A stretch of 64,000 bases of DNA from assembly GCA_043758775.1 (NCBI GenBank), contig JAYVMU010000015.1, forward strand, positions 1 through 64,000. The letters run 5' to 3'. The DNA comes from JACMMS01 sp043758775 (GTDB lineage: Bacteria; Pseudomonadota; Gammaproteobacteria; Burkholderiales; Methylophilaceae). The notes under the pieces were generated by a model. That model did not search any database. It was not told where the DNA came from and saw only the letters and a list, made by a program, of their open reading frames with translations. The position numbers and the translations under genes are program-made. Below, one piece after another: positions 1 to 8,750 of this stretch; position 1 is the stretch's first letter; each line of letters begins with the position of its first letter.

Positions 1-376
1 AAGTCCATAACGTGGCAACAATATCTAGTCGTCAAAATCCTAAAGGCTGAATAAAGCATTAGCACTTACGTCAATACGGTATTGGGCGGATGCTTACGAA
101 TAAACTAGTGAGTGACTTTTTTATATAATAACAAGTAATAGCTTTAAAATAATTTCGGCGTTTTATTTGGATGTGATACGCATCTAGTTTCTGTATCGCC
201 ATGTGAAATACTTTGTTCTAGTGACAAATAGAAGGATTAAACTTACGTATCTAAATTCTAGCCATAGCAACTTCCAAATATAAACAAAAGAATTTATATT
301 GATTAATTCTTTTGTTAGTGTTTAGTTTTTTATGCCTAAAATTAATGTCTTAGTTAAGGACTGTTAGTCCCTAACA
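1..376. other. Gene-poor left edge with one hairpin
   Basis: No convincing gene was seen. A 17-codon open tail at bases 1-54 on the plus strand ends in TAA and could be the end of a gene lying outside the window, but nothing identifies it. The stretch is AT-rich. Its only clear structure is the hairpin at 283-316, listed separately. Confidence 0.5.
283..316 (-). terminator. Hairpin downstream of the first gene, probable terminator
   Basis: A perfect 12-bp inverted repeat (AACAAAAGAATT / AATTCTTTTGTT) with a 10-nt loop lies about 60 bases past the stop of the minus-strand gene at 377-745. On the minus strand it is followed by a short T-rich stretch (TTTATATTT). The stem is AT-rich and therefore not very stable, and a T run also exists on the plus-strand side, so it may work in both directions. 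Confidence 0.5.
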
Positions 377-745
377 TTACTTATTATTAAAAAACGCAAT
401 ATTCATCACCCGATCATTAACTAAAGTAACTTCTGTTTCTTTATAAGTTCTTTTTGGATCATACTTAACTAGGTTTTTGTAGTACCACATTTCAATGTTA
501 ACGCGTTTAGCCTTGCTATCTTCTTTTTGCCCAACTATATTTTCTGCATTTGTTGGCTTAACAGAAAGTTCTTTTCTAGCTGGCGCACCTAACTTTTCAA
601 TAATCACCTTTTTTGATTTGCCGCTGAAGTTATTTAAAAACTCATCTTCCGTGTAGGTTTTAGGACCGGCAATGGCAGCTAAGCTTCCTAGTGACAAACA
701 TGCAAGCATGGTGACTATCGTTATGTTTTTGAATGTTTTTTGCAT
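377..745 (-). CDS. Small exported protein of unknown function
   Basis: This encodes about 122 residues. I chose the ATG at 745 rather than the upstream ATG at 763 because it gives a normal signal peptide (Lys near the start, a hydrophobic core MLACLSLGSLAAIA, cleavage after AIAG or nearby) and has a GGGA-type ribosome site just upstream. There is no lipobox cysteine. The mature part (VIIEKLGAPAR early, then WYYKN and a final hydrophobic strand VTLVNDRVMNIAFF) resembles the layout of small SmpA/BamE-fold proteins, but this is only a loose likeness. It is probably periplasmic. The gene stands alone, about 80 bases beyond the end of the MBL hydrolase gene on the same strand. The function is not recognised. 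Confidence 0.7.
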   Translation of the reverse strand: MQKTFKNITIVTMLACLSLGSLAAIAGPKTYTEDEFLNNFSGKSKKVIIEKLGAPARKELSVKPTNAENIVGQKEDSKAKRVNIEMWYYKNLVKYDPKRTYKETEVTLVNDRVMNIAFFNNK

Positions 746-823
746 TTCTCGTTCCCAATACATAATTTCAAAAGAGTTATTTTAAGCTATTTACTACAAT
801 TTACTGTTGATTATTTACGGCTA

Positions 824-1615
824 CTACCTGAACTCTAGCTTGAGTCCATCATATCCAACGTGTATAGGTACATTTTGTTGACTTTGTACTTGTGCGTTTA
901 GCAACGCTTGGCTAAGCGCATCAAACTCAAGCTCGTGTGTCATGTGTATCATGTACGTATTTTTTGCTTTTATTTGGTTAGCATAAGCTATGCTTTGTTC
1001 CAGATTGATATGCGTTGGATGTGGCTGATGGCGTAGGCAGTCTAACAGCAGAATATCCAGCTCTCGCAACAAATCAAAAGAGGCCTCTGGAATCTCAGAA
1101 ACATCTGTCAAGTAGGCAATATTACCAATACGGTATCCAATAATATCACTATAGCCATGCTTAACTGGGATTGGTGTTATGAGATGATCAAACAGCATAA
1201 AAGGCCCATCAATTGGACTAATGCTTAGAACTGGTAAATCCCAAAAGTCGCATGGTTCACGTAGTGTATATCCGAATTTACTGGAAATATGTGCCACCAC
1301 GTCATGTTTAGCATAAAGTGGTATTTGTTTACGTTGTAACTGGCAAAAAGCACGCAAATCATCAATGCCATGCAAATGGTCAGCATGGCTATGTGTATAA
1401 AGTACAGCATCTACGTGCGTTAGCCCTTCTCTTAAGGCTTGAGCGCGTAAATCCGGGCCTGTATCAATCAGTATCACTTCACCGCTGTCCAGCGTAATAA
1501 TACTCGAGCAACGGGTTCTCTTATTACGTGGATTAGTTGATGTACAAGTGCTACATTTGCAGCCAACAGCTGGCGTTCCTGCACTGGAACCAACGCCCAG
1601 CATAGTTAGTTGCAT
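824..1615 (-). CDS. PhnP-like metallo-beta-lactamase-fold phosphodiesterase
   Basis: This 263-residue protein is a cytoplasmic MBL-fold hydrolase close to PhnP. The zinc motif HSHADH is at residues 75-80, with the later metal His/Asp residues in TDVSE and the HMTHE region. A second, structural zinc-type motif C-x-C-x2-C sits at residues 19-24 (GCKCSTC), as known for PhnP, the 5-phosphoribosyl 1,2-cyclic phosphate phosphodiesterase of phosphonate breakdown. No phosphonate genes are near, so the physiological substrate here may differ. Its start overlaps the end of tatD by 10 bases, which implies co-translation. This is the last gene of the long minus-strand run from acpP. The family assignment is firm and the exact substrate is not. 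Confidence 0.85.
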   Translation of the reverse strand: MQLTMLGVGSSAGTPAVGCKCSTCTSTNPRNKRTRCSSIITLDSGEVILIDTGPDLRAQALREGLTHVDAVLYTHSHADHLHGIDDLRAFCQLQRKQIPLYAKHDVVAHISSKFGYTLREPCDFWDLPVLSISPIDGPFMLFDHLITPIPVKHGYSDIIGYRIGNIAYLTDVSEIPEASFDLLRELDILLLDCLRHQPHPTHINLEQSIAYANQIKAKNTYMIHMTHELEFDALSQALLNAQVQSQQNVPIHVGYDGLKLEFR

Positions 1616-2421
1616 GTTGATACCTGATTGATAATAGCAGCTTGTTTAAACAAGTTAAAAAAGTTTTCTGATGTTGCGCGCCCTACTTCTTCAACACTTA
1701 TGCCTCGTAACTTAGCAATTTCCTCAGCCACATATCGAACGTAGGCGGGTTGATTAGTCTTACCGCGGAAAGGAATTGGTGCAAGATAAGGTGAATCAGT
1801 TTCGATGAGCATTTTGCTCAATGGGATTTTCTTGGCAACTTCCTTTAATTCCAGCGCATTTTTAAAGGTAACTATGCCAGAAAATGAGATATAAAAACCT
1901 AGCTCTATGGCTTGTTCAGCCACTTCCAGGCTTTCAGTAAAACAGTGCATCACACCGCCTACAAACTGTGCATTCTCTTCACGCATAATGCAAATGGTGT
2001 CTATAGAGGCATTTCTTGTATGAATAATCAAAGGCTTATTAGTTTTAATCGCGGCACGAATATGGGTACGAAAGCGTTCTCGTTGCCATTCTAAATTACC
2101 GGTTAATCTAAAGTAATCCAATCCAGTTTCACCGATTGCGATAATTTTTGGATTATTAGCCAGTTGCACTAAACGTTCTACACTAGGCTCTTCGAGATTT
2201 CTACCATCGTCTGATTTCTTTTCATAATCAGGATGCACCCCAACAGAAGCATAGAAATTATCATATGCTTCTGCAATTGCGAGTACTTCTGGAAATTTCT
2301 CTAAAGTAACGGAAACACAAAGAGCATGAGTAACTTGATTCTCAGTCATGGCTTGCCTGAGTGCAGGCATATTATTTGAGAACTCAGGGAAATTAAGATG
2401 GCAATGGGAATCTATTAACAT
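1606..2421 (-). CDS. tatD: TatD family metal-dependent DNase
   Basis: This 271-residue protein is a TIM-barrel amidohydrolase of the TatD family, a metal-dependent 3'-5' exonuclease linked in E. coli to DNA repair and fragmentation. The metal site is visible: DSHCHLN at residues 4-10 (His6, His8), GETGLDY around 96-102, HTRNA around 134-138, HCFTES around 159-164, and the ETDSPYLAP signature around 207-215. The length is normal. It lies in the holB-pilZ-tatD order typical of proteobacteria and overlaps the downstream MBL gene. It could be the YcfH paralogue type rather than E. coli TatD itself. The holB neighbourhood favours YcfH. Confidence 0.9.
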   Translation of the reverse strand: MLIDSHCHLNFPEFSNNMPALRQAMTENQVTHALCVSVTLEKFPEVLAIAEAYDNFYASVGVHPDYEKKSDDGRNLEEPSVERLVQLANNPKIIAIGETGLDYFRLTGNLEWQRERFRTHIRAAIKTNKPLIIHTRNASIDTICIMREENAQFVGGVMHCFTESLEVAEQAIELGFYISFSGIVTFKNALELKEVAKKIPLSKMLIETDSPYLAPIPFRGKTNQPAYVRYVAEEIAKLRGISVEEVGRATSENFFNLFKQAAIINQVSTCN

Positions 2422-2471
2422 GATCTATATCGACTAATTAAGTACAGCAAATGTTTTGATATCACTGCATA

Positions 2472-2846
2472 TTACATAGTGTGTGTTGGGCGAGCAGACT
2501 TTAATGTACCTGCAAGAATAGCCTCGATTTTATTTTTAACTTCAATACCGCCGTCTTTTTCATTAAATTGCACACCGATGCCTTGAGGGCGATTGTTTTG
2601 CGCAACAGGCATGACCCAAACCACGTTACCAACGACTTTCAGCTTGACTGGGTCATCAACTAAACTCAGTAGCATAAATACTTCTTCGCCAATTTTAAAT
2701 GGCTTGTTAGTAGGTATAAACAAACCACCACCTTTAATAAATGGCATATAGGCGCCATAAAGCGCTGCTTTTTCTTTAATGGCCAGCGATAGTACTCCAG
2801 GTTTGGTGGACGCTTTGCCCTGTTCTGAATTTGTGTCTAAGCTCAT
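2472..2846 (-). CDS. pilZ: PilZ domain protein, type IV pilus assembly
   Basis: This encodes 124 residues forming a single PilZ domain. It includes a GGLFIPTNKPFKIGEEVF strand region (about 40-57), a hydrophobic LKVVGNVVWV stretch, and the closing NNRPQGIGVQF motif (about 84-95). The arginine-rich RxxxR and full D/NxSxxG c-di-GMP motifs are not evident, which fits the PilZ orthologue type that acts in pilus extension and does not bind c-di-GMP well. It sits between holB and tatD, the place where pilZ is found in Pseudomonas and many betaproteobacteria. No other pilus gene is in the window. Confidence 0.85.
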   Translation of the reverse strand: MSLDTNSEQGKASTKPGVLSLAIKEKAALYGAYMPFIKGGGLFIPTNKPFKIGEEVFMLLSLVDDPVKLKVVGNVVWVMPVAQNNRPQGIGVQFNEKDGGIEVKNKIEAILAGTLKSARPTHTM

Positions 2847-2899
2847 GATCGGTTGTCTTTTAAAGTTAGCTTAATGCTATTTATTCAAGAATCGTTACA

Positions 2900-3940
2900 T
2901 CAAACATTTACGTCAAATATCTGCGTATAGCGCAACAAGATATTTTCTAGCTGTAGCTCATTGTTCAATGGATGATTCGCCATTTTTCGTGCATTAACTA
3001 ACCTAGTATTAAAATCCAGCAACAGGCTTAAGTCTACGCTTTTGCTTAAGGCTTGCAAAGCACTTGTATATTGGGCGTGATAACGCACTTGCTGTGTCAA
3101 TTTGCAGCTCAATAAATCACAGCACCATTTTTGTAATGCTGTCAGTGCAAAATCCATATTTGCCGATGAGCTTGCACTCAAAAATACTGGAGCTGATATG
3201 AAGGGATTGAGCTTTGCACCTATGGATAAGCCTTGTGCCAGATTCTGCCAGGAGCTATTGCCGCCCTCTACTGCTTGTCCAAGTGCTAATAACGGCGAAC
3301 CGCCAGCGTAACTAAGTTGTGAGGTTGCATCTTTAACACCTTGATTTACAAGCCAATCACTAGCAGATTTTTCATCTGGCAGTGGCATGTCAATCACTTG
3401 GCAGCGACTGATAATGGTAGGTAATAAACGTTGTGGCTGATGGGTAACAAGCAAAAATATAGTGTTTTGCGGTGGCTCTTCTAGCATTTTAAGTAATGCG
3501 TTTGCGGCAGCTAGGTTTAAAGCCTCCGCAGGACAAAGCAGCACGATACGTAGGCCATCATGCTGATGATTTGATAGTGCTAAAAACTGATTGAGTTCGC
3601 GGATTTGTTCAATTTTAATGACAATACTTCTTTTGCTACTTTTTTTAGTAATGGGAACTTCGTCAACTGCGCTATCCGAGTCTTGCTCTGGGCTGGTTAA
3701 GCGAAAGTCCGGATGATTGCCTTCATTAAACCAAGTACAGTTAGGGCATTGATTGCACGCTTCTCCACTGGGGTTAGGATTACTGCATAACAATGATTTA
3801 GCTAGATTCTGTGCAAATTCAAGTTTACCAATACCCGCCTTACCACTTAGCAGCAACGCATGTGGCAACTTTGCGCGCATAGCTTGCACACGTTGCCAAG
3901 CTTGCTGTTGCCATGGATATAAACTATTAGATAATATCAT
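2900..3940 (-). CDS. holB: DNA polymerase III subunit delta'
   Basis: This 346-residue protein is the delta' subunit of the clamp loader, which helps load the beta clamp on DNA during replication. The AAA+ N-terminal part has a P-loop-like GKAGIGK at residues 33-39 and a zinc-binding cysteine set (C52, C62, C65, C68). Sensor-type sequences follow (EEPPQNTIFLLVT, then SRCQ for the SRC motif). The C-terminal third is helical and poorly conserved, as usual. It starts 6 bases beyond the tmk stop, and the tmk-holB-pilZ-tatD order is the usual one. Confidence 0.92.
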   Translation of the reverse strand: MILSNSLYPWQQQAWQRVQAMRAKLPHALLLSGKAGIGKLEFAQNLAKSLLCSNPNPSGEACNQCPNCTWFNEGNHPDFRLTSPEQDSDSAVDEVPITKKSSKRSIVIKIEQIRELNQFLALSNHQHDGLRIVLLCPAEALNLAAANALLKMLEEPPQNTIFLLVTHQPQRLLPTIISRCQVIDMPLPDEKSASDWLVNQGVKDATSQLSYAGGSPLLALGQAVEGGNSSWQNLAQGLSIGAKLNPFISAPVFLSASSSANMDFALTALQKWCCDLLSCKLTQQVRYHAQYTSALQALSKSVDLSLLLDFNTRLVNARKMANHPLNNELQLENILLRYTQIFDVNV

Positions 3941-3946
3941 TATAAA

Positions 3947-4564
3947 TTATATGGTTGAAACAATATCCTGAATAATAAGATTAACTTTTTTTATTGGTTG
4001 ATTAGCATTAATCACTCTAAATCTTGCAGGACTTTCAGCAGCTCTGGCTAAGTAAGTCGACCTTAATTGATTAAAAAAATCAGTACTTTCGCGCTCAAAT
4101 TTATCTGGCGCACGTGCTCCAGATAAACGTTGTACACTCACTTCAACTGGCACATCAAATAACAGAGTTAGATCGGGCTGCAGTTCATTATCACCAACGC
4201 CCTGCACCCATTGTTCTAAAAGCTTTACCTTATTAAATTCAACACCACGGCCCCCGCATTGGTAGGCATATGTAGCATCAGTAAATCTATCGGATAATAC
4301 ATAGGCGCCTCGCGCTAACGCTGGGGCTATGACACATGCAATATGTTCACGCCGCGCCGCAAACATCAGTAAAGTCTCAGTTTCCGGATGCATAGGTTCG
4401 TGCAATAATAATTCACGTAGCTTTTCACCTAAAGCGGTACCACCAGGTTCACGTGTAGAAATAACTTCATACCCACGTTTTTCAAGCATTGCAACAATGG
4501 CTGGGATATGTGTACTTTTACCCGCGCCATCCATGCCCTCTAAAGTGATAAATTTTCCGTTCAT
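3947..4564 (-). CDS. tmk: Thymidylate kinase
   Basis: This 205-residue enzyme phosphorylates dTMP to dTDP with ATP, an essential step of dTTP supply. The P-loop GMDGAGKST is at residues 10-18, the TREPGGT substrate motif around 37-43, and DRFTDATYAYQ around 92-102. The lid region carries RAPDKFERE. Length and motifs are complete. It is transcribed with mltG upstream (26 bases between them) and holB downstream. Confidence 0.95.
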   Translation of the reverse strand: MNGKFITLEGMDGAGKSTHIPAIVAMLEKRGYEVISTREPGGTALGEKLRELLLHEPMHPETETLLMFAARREHIACVIAPALARGAYVLSDRFTDATYAYQCGGRGVEFNKVKLLEQWVQGVGDNELQPDLTLLFDVPVEVSVQRLSGARAPDKFERESTDFFNQLRSTYLARAAESPARFRVINANQPIKKVNLIIQDIVSTI

Positions 4565-4589
4565 ATAGTCTTTGTGTTTAATAGTTTAT

Positions 4590-5603
4590 TTATTTTTTTA
4601 ATTGATATTTCACAACCGCACGGTTATGTTCATCTAAGGTAGTCGAAAAAGCATGAGTACCATCACCTTTTCCTACAAAATATAATGCTTGGGTACTGGT
4701 GGGATGCAATGCGGCCTCAATAGAAGCCATGCCAGGCATGGCAATTGGCGTGGGTGGCAAGCCCGAGCGCGTATAGGTATTGTAGATATTATCAGTCGTT
4801 AAATCGACACGACGCAGATTGCCGTCAAAATGATTACCTAAACCATAGATTACTGTTGGATCAGTTTGTAAACGCATGCCAAATCTTAAGCGGTTTAAAA
4901 ACACACCGGCAATTAAAGGTCGCTCAATGGCTTTGCCAGTTTCTTTTTCTATAATTGAAGCCATGATCAAGGCTTCATAGCTATTTTTGTACGGTAAGGC
5001 AGGTGCACCATTAACACCTTTACTAGCTTTTTCTGCCCAAGCCTTTGCTAGCTTGTTTTGCATGGCGATATAGGCCCGTTTTAATATCACGATATCTTCG
5101 GTGTTTCGATCAAAATAATAAGTATCAGGGAAAAACAAACCTTCTGGATGCGCTGCATTTTCATCAACAAGCGCCATCACCTCGGAATCAGATAACTTGT
5201 TAATTGTGTGTTTAAGCGCCTCGTTTTTTGCTAGACGTTCACGCATTTGCGAGAATGTATAACCTTCAATAAAGGTGATGCCACCTTGTGTTACCTTGCC
5301 ATTATTAATAGACAACAAAAGCTGATACGGTGTTATATTTTTATTTAAAGTGTAACTCCCCGCTTGCAAATGAGACCCTTTATGCAAAATTCCTGCCAGT
5401 ATGATGAACCGCCAAGGCTCGGTGAGCACACCTTGCTTAACAAGCTGATTTGCAACGCTTCTCACACTACTTTTAGGTTCAACCACCACATCTTGACTGG
5501 TAGGCTGCAGACGTAGGGATGTGGTTGCATAATGTGCAAGTGAAATGGCTAACAGAATGATAGTTAAAACTATGAGCCAGAATAACTGCTTAATCAATCG
5601 CAT
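4590..5603 (-). CDS. mltG: Endolytic murein transglycosylase MltG
   Basis: This is a single-pass inner-membrane lytic transglycosylase (YceG family) that cuts nascent glycan strands and is thought to terminate peptidoglycan chains. I place the start at the ATG at 5603 (about 337 residues). The longer reading from 5666 adds 21 residues that overlap pabC and push the membrane anchor (LFWLIVLTIILLAISLAHYA) inward. With this start it overlaps the end of pabC by 10 bases. Catalytic-domain landmarks are IIEKETG with the family glutamate, RLQTDPTVIYG, YNTYTRSGLPPTPIAMPG, and the C-terminal ALYFVGKGDGTHAFSTTLDEHN. The pabC-mltG-tmk-holB order is standard. Confidence 0.93.
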   Translation of the reverse strand: MRLIKQLFWLIVLTIILLAISLAHYATTSLRLQPTSQDVVVEPKSSVRSVANQLVKQGVLTEPWRFIILAGILHKGSHLQAGSYTLNKNITPYQLLLSINNGKVTQGGITFIEGYTFSQMRERLAKNEALKHTINKLSDSEVMALVDENAAHPEGLFFPDTYYFDRNTEDIVILKRAYIAMQNKLAKAWAEKASKGVNGAPALPYKNSYEALIMASIIEKETGKAIERPLIAGVFLNRLRFGMRLQTDPTVIYGLGNHFDGNLRRVDLTTDNIYNTYTRSGLPPTPIAMPGMASIEAALHPTSTQALYFVGKGDGTHAFSTTLDEHNRAVVKYQLKK

Positions 5604-6445
5604 GATACTTGTAAAATCTTTCTTAAATCTTGTGCCAGTTTCTGAGTTGAGCCATTGTTTAACCAAACTTTATTATCTAGCCCTACAACCTGCCAAGCAC
5701 CAAACAAGCTATTGCAAATAATCACTTCATCGGCCTGAAGTAGTTCAGCTAATGTTATCTTTTGCACGACAGACAGCAAGCCCACATCAGGTGCAGCCTC
5801 AATAATACGCTGCCTGGTTACACCAGCAACGCCACATTCACTTAAATTTGGTGTCACTAGTTTGTTACCGAATCGTGCAAATACATTACTAGTCGTGCAT
5901 TCAATTACATGCCCGTTTGTATCAAGCATCAAACCATCTGCTATACCGTGATCTTGCCATTCCATGCGCGCCAGCACGTTTTCCAGGCGATTCAAATGCT
6001 TAACACCTGCAAGCTTAGGTTGCAGGCCTAAACGTGTAACACAAAGATGCAGTTTAACGCCATTAATAATGTTGTCTGCATTGTAATTAGGAAAGTTAGA
6101 CTTAATCACTATGCGACTGGGTATTGCGGGTTGTGGCAAAGTGTAACCACGCTCACCAATACCTCTGGTGATAATAATTTTAGCCACAGCTTGGGGTTCA
6201 ACAAGGCTACCAAAAGAACCAAACAGTTTTTCAATATCACTTAATAACAGCGACTCTTCTGGGCAAATAATGCCCAGCATTTTGCAATCATTGATCAGCT
6301 TGTTGTAATGCAAGGCCCAGCAGCCTGGCTTGCCGTGATGAATAGGCAATGTACGAAACACGCCATCACCATAAGCAAAGCCACGATCTAGTGGAGACAG
6401 CGACTCATTACTGCCATTGATAAGATAATTTGGAAAAGCTGACAT
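5594..6445 (-). CDS. pabC: Aminodeoxychorismate lyase (4-amino-4-deoxychorismate lyase)
   Basis: This 283-residue PLP enzyme of the class IV aminotransferase fold releases pyruvate from aminodeoxychorismate to give p-aminobenzoate for folate. Visible landmarks are DRGFAYGDGVFRT (about 20-32), the PLP-lysine region GVKHLNRLEN, and the ECTTSNVFARF motif with the TPNLSECGVAGVTRQRI stretch. The length fits PabC, and its place between fabF and mltG separates it from branched-chain or D-amino-acid aminotransferases of the same fold. It overlaps mltG by 10 bases. Confidence 0.92.
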   Translation of the reverse strand: MSAFPNYLINGSNESLSPLDRGFAYGDGVFRTLPIHHGKPGCWALHYNKLINDCKMLGIICPEESLLLSDIEKLFGSFGSLVEPQAVAKIIITRGIGERGYTLPQPAIPSRIVIKSNFPNYNADNIINGVKLHLCVTRLGLQPKLAGVKHLNRLENVLARMEWQDHGIADGLMLDTNGHVIECTTSNVFARFGNKLVTPNLSECGVAGVTRQRIIEAAPDVGLLSVVQKITLAELLQADEVIICNSLFGAWQVVGLDNKVWLNNGSTQKLAQDLRKILQVSCD

Positions 6446-6504
6446 GGCTATAGTTTAAATCAAACCAACACTTAAACCATCACCATGATTGCATGAAGTA
6501 AAGC

Positions 6505-7737
6505 TTATATTTTCTTAAACACTAAACTGCCGTTAGTACCGCCAAAGCCAAAGTTATTTTTTAAGGCAATGTCAATTTTCATATCGCGTGCAGTATTGGC
6601 ACAGTAATCTAAATCGCACTCTGGATCTTGATTGAAAATATTGATGGTAGGCGGTGAAACCTGATTGTAGATAGAGAGCACGGTAAATACCGATTCCAAG
6701 CCGCCTGCACCACCTAATAAGTGCCCTGTCATCGATTTGGTTGAGTTCACCACTAGTTTGTATGCATGATCGCCAAAAGCGGCTTTAATCGCGTTGGTTT
6801 CATTGGCATCACCTAGTGGTGTAGAAGTGCCATGCGCATTGATAAACTGCACCTGATCTGGACTCACCCCCGCATTTTTAAGCGCATTTACCACTGAACG
6901 ACGTGGGCCATCCATATTCGGCGCCGTCATGTGATACGCATCCGCACTCATGCCATAGCCGATAAGCTCAGCATAAATTCTTGCGCCACGCTTTTTGGCA
7001 GCTTCGTATTCTTCAAGTACCAGTACACCAGCACCCTCACCTATCACAAAACCATCACGGTCTTTATCCCACGGGCGACTCGCCGTTGCCGGGTCGTCAT
7101 TACGGGTTGATAAGGCACGGGCCGAGGCAAAGCCGCCTACAGAGAGCTCACTGATGGCAGCTTCTGCGCCGCCAGCCACCATGACATCAGCATCGCCGTA
7201 TTCAATCATCCGTGCGGCATCACCAATCGAATGCGTACCTGTGGTACACGCCGTCACAATCGCGACGTTTGGACCTTTTAAGCCCAGCATGATGGATAAG
7301 TTACCTGAAATCATATTGATAATTGTGCCAGGAATAAAGAACGGTGATATTTTGCGTGCACCACCTTCATCATAGACATCATTAGTCTCTTCAATTAAGC
7401 GAATACCGCCAATCCCAGAGCCAATAGAAACACCAATACGTTCTGCATTTTCTTCAGTCACGACAATGCCAGAATCTTTAAAAGCTTCTAATCCAGCAGC
7501 TAACCCAAATTGGATGAAAGTGTCCATTCGGCGAGCTTCCTTAGCAGGCATATATTGCAATACATCAAAGCCTTTAACTTCGCCTGCAATTTGCGAACTA
7601 AAACCTGTAGTATCAAATTTGGTGATCTTAGTAACGCCTGATTTTCCAGCGATAACATTGGCCCATGCGTTGTCAGTGCCTATTCCTACTGGAGAAACCA
7701 CACCTAACCCAGTGACTACAACTCTACGTTTTGACAT
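6505..7737 (-). CDS. fabF: Beta-ketoacyl-ACP synthase II
   Basis: This 410-residue condensing enzyme elongates acyl-ACP with malonyl-ACP. It carries the catalytic Cys164 in TACTTGTHS, the first catalytic His in NAHGTSTPLGD and the second in STKSMTGHLLGGAGG, plus the final NNFGFGGTNGS. The length is that of FabF. It lies directly downstream of acpP, separated by 144 bases that contain a hairpin, so acpP can be expressed more strongly than fabF. Confidence 0.96.
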   Translation of the reverse strand: MSKRRVVVTGLGVVSPVGIGTDNAWANVIAGKSGVTKITKFDTTGFSSQIAGEVKGFDVLQYMPAKEARRMDTFIQFGLAAGLEAFKDSGIVVTEENAERIGVSIGSGIGGIRLIEETNDVYDEGGARKISPFFIPGTIINMISGNLSIMLGLKGPNVAIVTACTTGTHSIGDAARMIEYGDADVMVAGGAEAAISELSVGGFASARALSTRNDDPATASRPWDKDRDGFVIGEGAGVLVLEEYEAAKKRGARIYAELIGYGMSADAYHMTAPNMDGPRRSVVNALKNAGVSPDQVQFINAHGTSTPLGDANETNAIKAAFGDHAYKLVVNSTKSMTGHLLGGAGGLESVFTVLSIYNQVSPPTINIFNQDPECDLDYCANTARDMKIDIALKNNFGFGGTNGSLVFKKI

Positions 7738-7833
7738 ATTTGGATTGCTCTATTTATATTTTTGGTTAGTATTTTGTAGTAAATACTCAAGAATTAATCT
7801 TAAAATAAACTAAATTTAAGATGGGAATTTAAG

Positions 7834-7872
7834 AAAACTAGCCCCTCATCACCAATAATGAGAAGCTAGTTA
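7834..7872 (-). terminator. Hairpin between acpP and fabF, attenuating terminator
   Basis: On the minus strand a two-part stem (ACTAGC...CTAGT outer, CTCAT...ATGAG inner) starts ten bases past the acpP stop and is followed by TTTTCTT. It looks like a Rho-independent terminator that would let only part of the acpP transcripts run on into fabF. That arrangement is common because acyl carrier protein is needed in large amounts. Confidence 0.7.
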
Positions 7873-7881
7873 ATGTAGGAA

Positions 7882-8118
7882 TTACTTGAGATTAGCGCTG
7901 ACGTAGTCAATCGCTTGTTGTACGGTAGTGATTTTTTCTGCTTCATCATCAGGAATCTCGCAGTCAAACTCTTCTTCTAAAGCCATTACTAATTCTACTG
8001 TATCCAATGAATCGGCACCTAAATCATCTACAAATGATGATGTATTTTTAACATCTGCTTCATTTGCACCTAATTGTTCAATAACGATTTTTTTAACGCG
8101 TTGTTCGATGTCAGACAT
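7882..8118 (-). CDS. acpP: Acyl carrier protein
   Basis: This 78-residue acidic helical protein carries growing acyl chains on a 4'-phosphopantetheine attached to Ser37 in the invariant DSLD motif (GADSLDTVELVMALEEEF). The size is standard. A good AGGGG ribosome site precedes the ATG, and its own promoter (8163-8190) and terminator (7834-7872) bracket it. It would normally directly follow fabG. Here the two are separated by three plus-strand glycosyltransferase-type genes. Confidence 0.97.
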   Translation of the reverse strand: MSDIEQRVKKIVIEQLGANEADVKNTSSFVDDLGADSLDTVELVMALEEEFDCEIPDDEAEKITTVQQAIDYVSANLK

Positions 8119-8162
8119 CTAAATACCCCTTTAATAAAAAATTAGTCTTTCAACTAAACCGT

Positions 8163-8190
8163 ATTCTAACAAAACTCTGCCAGAATACAA
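8163..8190 (-). promoter_or_regulatory. Probable sigma-70 promoter of acpP
   Basis: On the minus strand TTGTAT (8190-8185) and TAGAAT (8168-8163) are separated by 16 bases and lie about 45 bases upstream of the acpP start. The -10 matches consensus at five of six positions. This gives acpP-fabF its own start of transcription, needed because fabG is cut off by the inserted plus-strand genes. Confidence 0.6.
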
Positions 8191-8390
8191 AAAATGCTGA
8201 TAAAAAAGTTTACTAATTGAGATTTAGTTATCTTATGATTCAGTTATTTTGTAATAATCAGCAATAGTAGATAAAATAATGCGTATGCATTCGCAATCAG
8301 TACATGTACAGTTAACTCATTTTAACTGCACCTATCAATTAATGTACTGCATAAAGTGAACATCATAATTTATTCGGAGATTTTATATTG

Positions 8391-8750
8391 ATGTTCATTC
8401 GGTACGGACTGACTGGTGGAATTGCTACCGCTTTTCACTACACAATCTTATTATGCCTAGTTGAGCTATTTGACGTTAGGCCATGGGTAGCCACTGGATT
8501 GGGTGCATTATGTGGTGCAGGTATCGCCTATATTGGTAATCGCTGTTTTACATTTTCCAGCAACACCCCAAACTATAAAGCCTTACCCCGATTTCTTACT
8601 ATTGCTGCGCTGGGCGCTATATTAAATAGCTTGCTGGTTTGGATGATGACGCATTTTTTCGACTTATACTATTTAGTAGCACAAGTCATTGCTACTATCA
8701 TCGTGCTTATTGTGACTTACCAACTCAACCGACAATGGACTTTTGCATGA
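8391..8750 (+). CDS. GtrA family membrane protein
   Basis: This small protein of about 119 residues has four predicted membrane spans (roughly residues 5-25, 33-52, 67-88, 97-115) and the GtrA pattern, including the early RYGLTGGIATAFHY and GIAYIGNRCFTF motifs. GtrA-type proteins are thought to help move or present polyprenyl-phosphate-linked sugars across the inner membrane. A TTG three bases upstream (8388) is also possible and sits at a better distance from the GGAG at 8376. Its stop overlaps the start of the next gene (ATGA), so it works with the GtrB/ArnC-like glycosyltransferase. Confidence 0.85.
   Translation: MFIRYGLTGGIATAFHYTILLCLVELFDVRPWVATGLGALCGAGIAYIGNRCFTFSSNTPNYKALPRFLTIAALGAILNSLLVWMMTHFFDLYYLVAQVIATIIVLIVTYQLNRQWTFA

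Noticed and set aside
1..54. Open 17-codon tail at the left edge on the plus strand (ends in TAA)
   Set aside because: It is too short to identify and could be open by chance. Not listed as a gene.
6995..7375. 126-codon open frame opposite fabF
   Set aside because: It is antisense to fabF with low-complexity Ser/Pro/Ala content.
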